Under the pieces are notes generated by a model. The model ran no database searches. It worked only from the letters and a program-made list of their open reading frames with translations, and was not told the origin of the DNA. Of a stretch of 64,000 nucleotides of DNA, positions 61,800 to 64,000 are shown one piece after another. Within the stretch, counting starts at the first letter, position 1; every line of letters begins with the position of its first letter. Source of the DNA: Ostrinia nubilalis (Eukaryota; Arthropoda; Insecta; Lepidoptera; Crambidae); assembly GCF_963855985.1 (NCBI RefSeq), contig NC_087093.1, forward strand, positions 11,291,501 through 11,355,500, read 5' to 3'. A program made the translations under genes and the position numbers.

Positions 61800-62999
61800 T
61801 ATTCTCACCTTGCACAAGATGCGTTTAGGAGCGATAGAGACATACCCAAACATACCGAAAACGCGGAGTTGATTCAATCTGCGTCACAGATCTAGCGCAA
61901 TCTCTTTACATACAAGTACGTGGTGTTAAAAATAAATTAGATCACACTTTAAACTTGAAGTCATTAATTTCTCTAATTTATAAGATATGATTTATACGAG
62001 ATCCATTTGGAAGGATTTTAACGCAAATTAACTATCTTCACTGTGCTTAACAGCCAAATGGAAAACTCGGCGAGGTGTATCACACAAATGTGACTGACAC
62101 TCCATAATAACGGATTGAAGCTGGCACATTTTTGTGTGAAAAAGTGTTCTTTCCTACAGCTTTGACTGTCATGGTTAAGAAATCTCTAACAAGATCTATC
62201 CATCTTCTCGTTCGTTCGTTCAGCCGAAAGACGTCCACTGCTGGACAAAAGCCTCAAGGAAGTCTTCCGGCTTTCCTGCCCCAGCGGCCATCAGCTCTAC
62301 GAGCTATGTGCCCCGCCCACTGCCACTTGATTTCATCCATCTTCATCCATCCATCCATCTTCTATTTTATGAAGATCACAACTTGAAAATCATATAAAAC
62401 TTGGTTTTACTTAGAATAGATATTCATTTAACACGGTAGATATTACCTGTATAAGAGCATTCTTGGAATTTGCCTCTCAGAAGGATAAGTAATTTCCAGA
62501 CAGACTGAACGTTGCTCTACCTGCAGATAAGTCTCAAGATTTCCGGAATTAAACTAGAATTTCTAATAGAAAGTTATAAATATCCGAGCAACGGATAAGC
62601 GCAGACAACTATCCTCAAAATTTTGACGGGAGCTCATAAATACAGCCTGAATTTATATCCGCAGATAACGCCCAATAAAACGAAGCCGTAAAGGAACTTA
62701 TTATCTGTCATCTCACTCACTCTGACTAGAATCTGAAATGTGCAAGAGAGTGCGCTATATTCTGTTAAAGTCAGTTCTGTCTGTGCGGATTATAACCCGG
62801 CTAGGGCTGCCAGATATTAAACTTTTAAGATAAATTGTCCAGACGTTTTTGGCGATGTTTAAGTTTCCATTAGGTTCGCAGTCGCTCATAAGTTTGCTGT
62901 ACAAATAGTGGTGCTTACTCGTATTTAATAACATCTAGAAAATTGTACATTAAGAAGTTCTATAATGTTTCTAGTAAACTGAAACTTGTGTGTTACCTG
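61800..62999. other. No gene; one LINE remnant
   Basis: Apart from an RTE tail remnant (62212-62360, minus strand) I see only unannotatable AT-rich DNA. Confidence 0.35.
62212..62360 (-). repeat. RTE-type LINE 3' fragment, minus orientation
   Basis: GTCCACTGCTGGACAAAAGC, then CCGCCCACTGCCACTTGAT, is the complement of the usual RTE 3' part with an internal deletion. A (CATC)n run follows at 62335-62361. Confidence 0.55.
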
Positions 63000-63537
63000 A
63001 TGTATAATATTGACGAATAATAGAGGGCGCTGCCCGGCAGGTTAACATCGAACCCGTGTTATTTTATTATTAAAAATACAAAATGAGTGTGAATCAATCT
63101 AAACTGGTTGTTTACAATTAGTGATATAAGTGAACTATCTGTGACAGTGTTATTTCTGATAGAAACTCGATATTTTATGCTTTAAACCGGCAAATAAGTA
63201 ACTCAAAACGTGAGGTCAAAAGTGATGAAAGACGTTCCATCTGGTATTGTTATAGTACGTGGACTGAAGACTGGATAAAGGAACTGCTTCTGTGACAGTA
63301 TGCAAGTGATTGTGTTGAAATAGGTCATCTTGAAAAATACATAACCTCAACCCAAATAATATTAACATCTTCACTCTTTATTATTATATGAAACAGCGCC
63401 ATCTATTAGCGTATCCCTGAACTAGCTTGTGCCCCTTTTTGACTGCCGTCGGTCGGACTTGTTGTAATTTTGACCATTTGCAACAGAGGGATCTGCCCTG
63501 TACATATTAATATTTAGAAATAAATTACTACACAAAA
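63000..63537 (+). mobile_element. Putative 5' UTR of the LINE starting at 63538
   Basis: About 500 bases without MITE or host features precede an intact ORF1, the arrangement of a 5'-complete LINE. The exact 5' end and any target duplication cannot be fixed without the 3' end. Confidence 0.4.
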
Positions 63538-64000
63538 ATGTCTACTAAACCGACGTCTGCTTCTTCTGACTGTGCCAGCTGTGGAAAGTCGCTACCTAAG
63601 AGTGAATTCATGCGATGCTCTATATGTAAAGCTGGTTATGACCTTGACTGTATTAATCTAAGTACTCAACGCTACTATTCGTTCTACAAACTGGATAAGA
63701 AGCGACGCGATAGTTGGAAATGCCCCAAGTGTGACAAAGTTACTAAAAACGTCCCCCTTACCCCAGCGCGCCCTATCAAGTCACCGGAACCAGCCAGTAA
63801 TATTACCCTACGACGAGCGAAGTCAACACCCACGGAGGACTGTTCCGGCGATATGAACGAAGAATCGGACGAGCTGACGGACGAAGCAGTACCCCCATCG
63901 GATATGAAGATGTTTCTTAAAGAAATGCGAGCAATGCGTACTGAAATGAGCATGTTTCGTGCGGCAATCTCAGATCTAACGTCGACAATCAAATCCCTAA
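63538..64000 (+). CDS. LINE ORF1 with PHD-like zinc finger, runs off the right edge
   Basis: An uninterrupted 154-codon frame from ATG 63538 has no stop before the window ends. Near the N-terminus are paired Cys/His positions: CASCGK (about 12-15), CSIC (about 29-32), a CINLS turn and CPKC after RDSWK, i.e. the Cys4-His/Cys-type PHD-like finger found in ORF1 of CR1 and some Jockey-group non-LTR retrotransposons. A Ser/Pro-rich stretch and an acidic segment follow, then a Met/Lys/Glu-rich helix likely to form a coiled coil (from about 118). ORF1 proteins bind element RNA; the reverse transcriptase ORF2 would lie to the right. Clade assignment is by motif only. Confidence 0.8.
   Translation, partial: MSTKPTSASSDCASCGKSLPKSEFMRCSICKAGYDLDCINLSTQRYYSFYKLDKKRRDSWKCPKCDKVTKNVPLTPARPIKSPEPASNITLRRAKSTPTEDCSGDMNEESDELTDEAVPPSDMKMFLKEMRAMRTEMSMFRAAISDLTSTIKSL

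Noticed and set aside
61540..61815. 91-codon minus-strand frame
   Set aside because: Runs through a MITE; chance frame.

Overview
The window reads as nuclear DNA of a moth or butterfly. The evidence is AT-rich introns, lepidopteran-type repeat tails (for example the 'gcccgcggcttcgcccgcg' type ending in 'gcatttataatatta'), many RTE-type non-LTR retrotransposon 3' ends that finish in trinucleotide runs, tRNA-derived SINE pieces and many hairpin MITEs. Nothing bacterial or viral is apparent. I rebuilt three spliced protein-coding genes by eye, checking splice sites and reading phase at every junction. A fourth coding segment at the right edge is a retrotransposon ORF1.

Left part, 1 to about 28.5 kb: the 5' two thirds of an ABCG half-transporter gene on the minus strand. 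Eight coding exons (429 codons) run from the start codon at 21742 to the left edge, so the last membrane segments lie outside. A 13.2-kb intron separates the first coding exon from the Walker A exon. A good acceptor upstream of the ATG, plus a GC-rich island ending in a consensus donor at 28311, suggest a non-coding first exon near 28.3-28.5 kb. The introns hold several MITEs and retrotransposon ends and one ~1.1-kb near-palindromic TA-flanked element.

Middle, 28.5 to 34.6 kb: intergenic DNA with repeats, including a 1.34-kb TA-flanked element that is almost entirely two ~575-bp inverted arms.

Right part, 34.6 to 49.5 kb: two Ig/FnIII cell-adhesion genes arranged tail to tail. The plus-strand gene (34615-38588, 10 exons, 510 aa) encodes signal peptide, three Ig domains, one FnIII domain, an acidic stalk and a C-terminal membrane helix with almost no tail. 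The minus-strand gene (41604-49518, 10 visible exons, 440 codons; signal-peptide exon not found) has the same domain order but ends in a GPI-anchor-type signal. Intron phases match throughout, two exons have identical lengths (132 and 58 nt), and one 259-nt exon of the first gene equals a 100 + 159 nt pair in the second. They are therefore an old inverted duplicate pair of fasciclin-2/NCAM-like type. A second copy of the ~1.1-kb palindromic element sits in an intron of the minus-strand gene.

49.5 to 64 kb: no host exon recognised. It contains TA-, TAA- and TTA-flanked MITEs, a 33-bp perfect stem-loop, a 155-bp direct repeat and LINE 3' ends. At the far right is the intact start of a CR1/Jockey-type LINE whose ORF1 begins with a PHD-like zinc finger and runs off the edge.
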